Below are positions 19,622 to 22,114 of a DNA stretch of 22,114 nucleotides, in pieces; position 1 is the stretch's first letter, and each line of letters opens with the position of its first letter. The DNA is taken from positions 1-22,114 of IMG/VR virus record IMGVR_UViG_3300007541_000257; one strand, written 5' to 3'. A program made the position numbers and the translations under genes. A model generated the notes under the pieces. It did not search any database, had not been told where the DNA came from, and saw only the letters and a list, made by a program, of their open reading frames with translations. The DNA comes from a virus.

Positions 19622-21861
19622 TGATTGAAGAATCTCTATTAAAATCTAACCTTCTTGGTAGAGATGGTTTTGTCTGGTGGATTGGCAGAGTTGCCCATCC
19701 AGATTATTGGAAGGCCATCAATACCGTAATGGATCAATCTGGCGAAAAAGGTCAGAGATGTAAGGTTAGGATCATTGGTTACCATCCATTTGACAGCACA
19801 CTTAAGGAGGAAGATCTTCCTTGGGCAGATGTGTTGATGGATCCAATAAGTGGAAGTGGTCAAGGTGGAATAGGACAGACACTTTCACTTCAAGGTGGAG
19901 AAACCTGCGTTGGTTTCTTCATGGATGGGGAAGAAGCACAACAACCAGTTATCTTTGGTCTTCTTCATCGCAATGAAAATGTAGAGAATAGTTTCTCAAA
20001 CGCAGAATTAAAGTTAGAGAAAAGTTCTAGATTCCAACCATTCACAGGTAATAGAGCAAACAAACCAACTAACGCAAAGAAAATAGAAACAGAACCAGTT
20101 TCTCCAGGACAACAAGGAAAGATAACAAAACCTTCTATTGATTCAACTAAAACAGAACAATCAAACACTGTTATTGGTGGTTCCTGTAGTGCTGCGGCAA
20201 GAGCATTTGAAATAAAAGCAACTAAGACTGAAATAGTTCCAAGTAACTGTGGTGATGATGCGATTGGCAAACTGACACAAATACTTACGGACTTTATCGC
20301 ATTCACCAACATGCTAGATTTTGCTGCTGGTGCATTTGTAGATCCACTTCTTAATAAGATTGTGGATATGCCAGCAAAGATCAAAAAGATTGTAAGGACA
20401 ACACAATCTGTGGTCAAGAGTGTGATGAATAATGTTAGAGATGGACTATTTGGAAAATTGACAGTTACCTTTAGTACATGGTTGGGTAATATAAATTTAA
20501 AAAATCCAGCATCTTACTTAACTGATCCTGCAGCACAAAAGGGTTTTATGAAAACCCTTGCAACCATATATTGTATTTTTGAAAAGTTAATTCAAGATAT
20601 TATTGGATTCTTGACTAACTTGTTCCAGACTATGATTGGTAATATTATCAACGGACCAGTTTGTGCAGCAGAACAATTTGTATCTGCAATTTTTGCAAAG
20701 ATATTTGATCTTTTAGAGAAGGCACTGGAACCAATTATGTCTGGATTGAATTGGTTAATGGGTGGATTCGGAAAGGTGAGAGATGTGTTGAGAAAAGTAA
20801 GCAGCGTTGCATCTGCAATCTACAGTTTCATTGGATGTGATGGATTGAAGTGTACCACCCCAAGCAAGTGGGTCTCTTCAGCAAATGCAGCACTTAAGCA
20901 GGCTGCTACAAAGTGGCAAAAGCAACTAGATCAGATTGATATCTTTGATAATATTGCAAAAGACCTTGATCAATTTGGCAAAACAGCAGAGAAAGATATT
21001 GCTAACTTCTTTGGGACAGATGAAGATAATAAAATACCAGAATATAATGGTATGAGAGTTGGAAATATCTTAAGCACTGTTGATGGATTGACTGGAGGGA
21101 ATTCTGCTGGTTCACTTAATAGGGGACTTGGATCTATTGAAAGTGCAGTTGCAACCTCTAGTCTATTTGGTGGAGATAACTCAATCTTCAATGCATGTAA
21201 TCAAAAGATCAACAACCCAACAAGTCAACTTGATTTGATTCCAATGCCACTTGGGTACAGATATAATAGGTGTATCCCACCAGAGATGGAGGTATTCGGT
21301 GATGGTGTTGGTGCATCATTGAGACCAATTGTTTCTAGATTTGGTTCTATACTTTCAGTACAAGTTCTTAATGGTGGAACTGGATATGATAATGATACAT
21401 CAGTTGCAGTTATTGATAATACTGGACATGGAACTGGGGCAAGAGTTCAATTAATATTAAAGGATGGATCTATTGATAAAGTAGCAGTTATAAATCCAGG
21501 ACTTGGTTATTGTTCTGGTTCCGACCAGGGTATTGTTGATGAAAATGTTAGGGCGACTGTAGAAGATATATTCATTGAAGCGCCAGGTGTCGGGTACGAT
21601 AGTACTAATGATACGGCATCTATTGGTGATGTTCAGTTCCCATTACTGACAACTCCAAATGGATCTATCATTAATATTCAAATTCCAAATGGATTTGATT
21701 TTGAGTTTGATGACTATCCAGAGATCACCATAAATACAAACACTGGACAAGGAGCATCCTTGATTCCAATTATGGCATACAAGCCACTATCCAATACGGA
21801 TAATCTTGCTGATACAAGAAGAACTCTGGTTGGTATTACAAGTGTTATTGATTGTATATGA
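19621..21861 (+). CDS. 5: Baseplate hub protein gp5-like, without lysozyme domain
   Basis: A 746-residue protein (T4 gp5 has 575). Residues about 12-118 are the gp5-type OB-fold: FVWWIGRVAHPDYW, CKVRIIGYHPFDST, EDLPWADVLMDPISGSGQGG, VGFFMDGEEAQQPVIFGLLH. A Lys/Thr/Pro-rich linker follows. The T4 lysozyme domain is not visible; instead long hydrophobic helices occupy about residues 215-420 (IIGFLTNLFQTMIGNIINGP among them). The C-terminal 180 residues are beta-rich with repeated G-x-G-Y motifs near 586, 627 and 656. It likely seats the spike on the gp27 torus. Start and upstream stop share one base; the end overlaps the next gene by ATGA. Confidence 0.85.
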   Translation: MIEESLLKSNLLGRDGFVWWIGRVAHPDYWKAINTVMDQSGEKGQRCKVRIIGYHPFDSTLKEEDLPWADVLMDPISGSGQGGIGQTLSLQGGETCVGFFMDGEEAQQPVIFGLLHRNENVENSFSNAELKLEKSSRFQPFTGNRANKPTNAKKIETEPVSPGQQGKITKPSIDSTKTEQSNTVIGGSCSAAARAFEIKATKTEIVPSNCGDDAIGKLTQILTDFIAFTNMLDFAAGAFVDPLLNKIVDMPAKIKKIVRTTQSVVKSVMNNVRDGLFGKLTVTFSTWLGNINLKNPASYLTDPAAQKGFMKTLATIYCIFEKLIQDIIGFLTNLFQTMIGNIINGPVCAAEQFVSAIFAKIFDLLEKALEPIMSGLNWLMGGFGKVRDVLRKVSSVASAIYSFIGCDGLKCTTPSKWVSSANAALKQAATKWQKQLDQIDIFDNIAKDLDQFGKTAEKDIANFFGTDEDNKIPEYNGMRVGNILSTVDGLTGGNSAGSLNRGLGSIESAVATSSLFGGDNSIFNACNQKINNPTSQLDLIPMPLGYRYNRCIPPEMEVFGDGVGASLRPIVSRFGSILSVQVLNGGTGYDNDTSVAVIDNTGHGTGARVQLILKDGSIDKVAVINPGLGYCSGSDQGIVDENVRATVEDIFIEAPGVGYDSTNDTASIGDVQFPLLTTPNGSIINIQIPNGFDFEFDDYPEITINTNTGQGASLIPIMAYKPLSNTDNLADTRRTLVGITSVIDCI

Positions 21862-22114
21862 CAGAAGAAGAAGTAAAAAAACTAATAAAAGAAGAACTGA
21901 AATCTTTTAGTAAAGATTATTATAGGGAGACACATCCTGGGTTTGAAGTGACTTCTGGTAATAAGACAGTTGGTCATGGTGAAGGTGATTACTGTTTAAC
22001 AACCGATAGTCTACAAGGATTTCATTTTTATAAGGATGGTGTTTATAAAATACTTTCTAATAAGTCAATGGAATTTCGCTCTGGTGAAAAATCCAATGAT
22101 AAAGAAATTTGCAT
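21858..22114 (+). CDS. Partial gene, probable spike-associated structural protein
   Basis: The frame starts at the ATGA overlap with gp5 and runs off the window after 85 codons. A charged helical N-terminus (TEEEVKKLIKEELKSF) is followed by beta-like sequence with GHGEGDYCLTTDSLQGFHFY, then KDGVYKILSNKSMEFRSGEK. Similar proteins next to gp5 in cyanophages look like beta-helical spike or spike-tip proteins. The C-terminal part, needed for a firm call, is missing. Confidence 0.65.
   Translation, partial: MTEEEVKKLIKEELKSFSKDYYRETHPGFEVTSGNKTVGHGEGDYCLTTDSLQGFHFYKDGVYKILSNKSMEFRSGEKSNDKEIC

Overview
The window is a piece of the genome of a T4-like myovirus that infects marine cyanobacteria (Synechococcus or Prochlorococcus). 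The evidence is the mix of T4 core genes (gp33, gp59, gp32, gp53, gp48, gp2, gp4, gp26, gp51, gp27-like, gp5) with cyanophage hallmark genes: a FSA-type transaldolase (talC), a CP12-like peptide, PhoH, ThyX, and small DUF1825 and DUF4278 proteins shared with cyanobacterial hosts. Genes are tightly packed, many stops and starts overlap, and the base composition is AT-rich. No tRNA, rRNA, CRISPR array or insertion sequence was seen.

Bases 1-8165 are an early/middle block on the + strand. It holds talC, small unknown genes, a PD-(D/E)XK-like protein, a glutaredoxin, a DUF6433-like protein, a run of very small overlapping ORFs, thyX, phoH, a RecB/MGME1-like exonuclease, the late-transcription coactivator gp33, the helicase loader gp59 and a DUF1825 protein. 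Near-consensus sigma70 promoters (17-bp spacing) lie in the short gaps. Several of them are physically interleaved with intrinsic terminators or inverted repeats. Bases 8155-9190 form the gp32 ssDNA-binding protein unit, with its own promoter and a strong terminator.

Bases 9189-12815 are a minus-strand late operon in the order of transcription gp4 (head completion), gp2-like (DNA end protector), gp48 (tail tube cap) and gp53 (baseplate wedge). A divergent 32-bp gap with T4-late-like elements separates it from the + strand late operon (12848 to the end). That operon encodes a tube-fold baseplate protein (gp54-like), gp26, gp51, two Gly-rich tape-measure-like proteins carrying a lysozyme-like domain and an M23 peptidase domain, a gp27-like hub protein, a CP12-like peptide, a gp5-like hub protein without a lysozyme domain, and a partial spike-like gene cut by the window end.

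The most interesting observation is at the gp26-gp51 junction. A canonical T TTT TTC slippery heptamer lies in the gp26 frame just before its stop, a GGAGGG Shine-Dalgarno-like element sits 9 nt upstream of it, and gp51 is open in the -1 frame. The genes that follow look like a tape measure. This is the arrangement of the frameshifting tail-assembly chaperones (lambda G/GT, P2 E/E'), and it suggests that gp26/gp51 of this phage work the same way.

The metabolic genes fit the known cyanophage strategy: TalC promotes the pentose phosphate pathway, CP12 restrains the Calvin cycle, and ThyX and glutaredoxin support dNTP synthesis.
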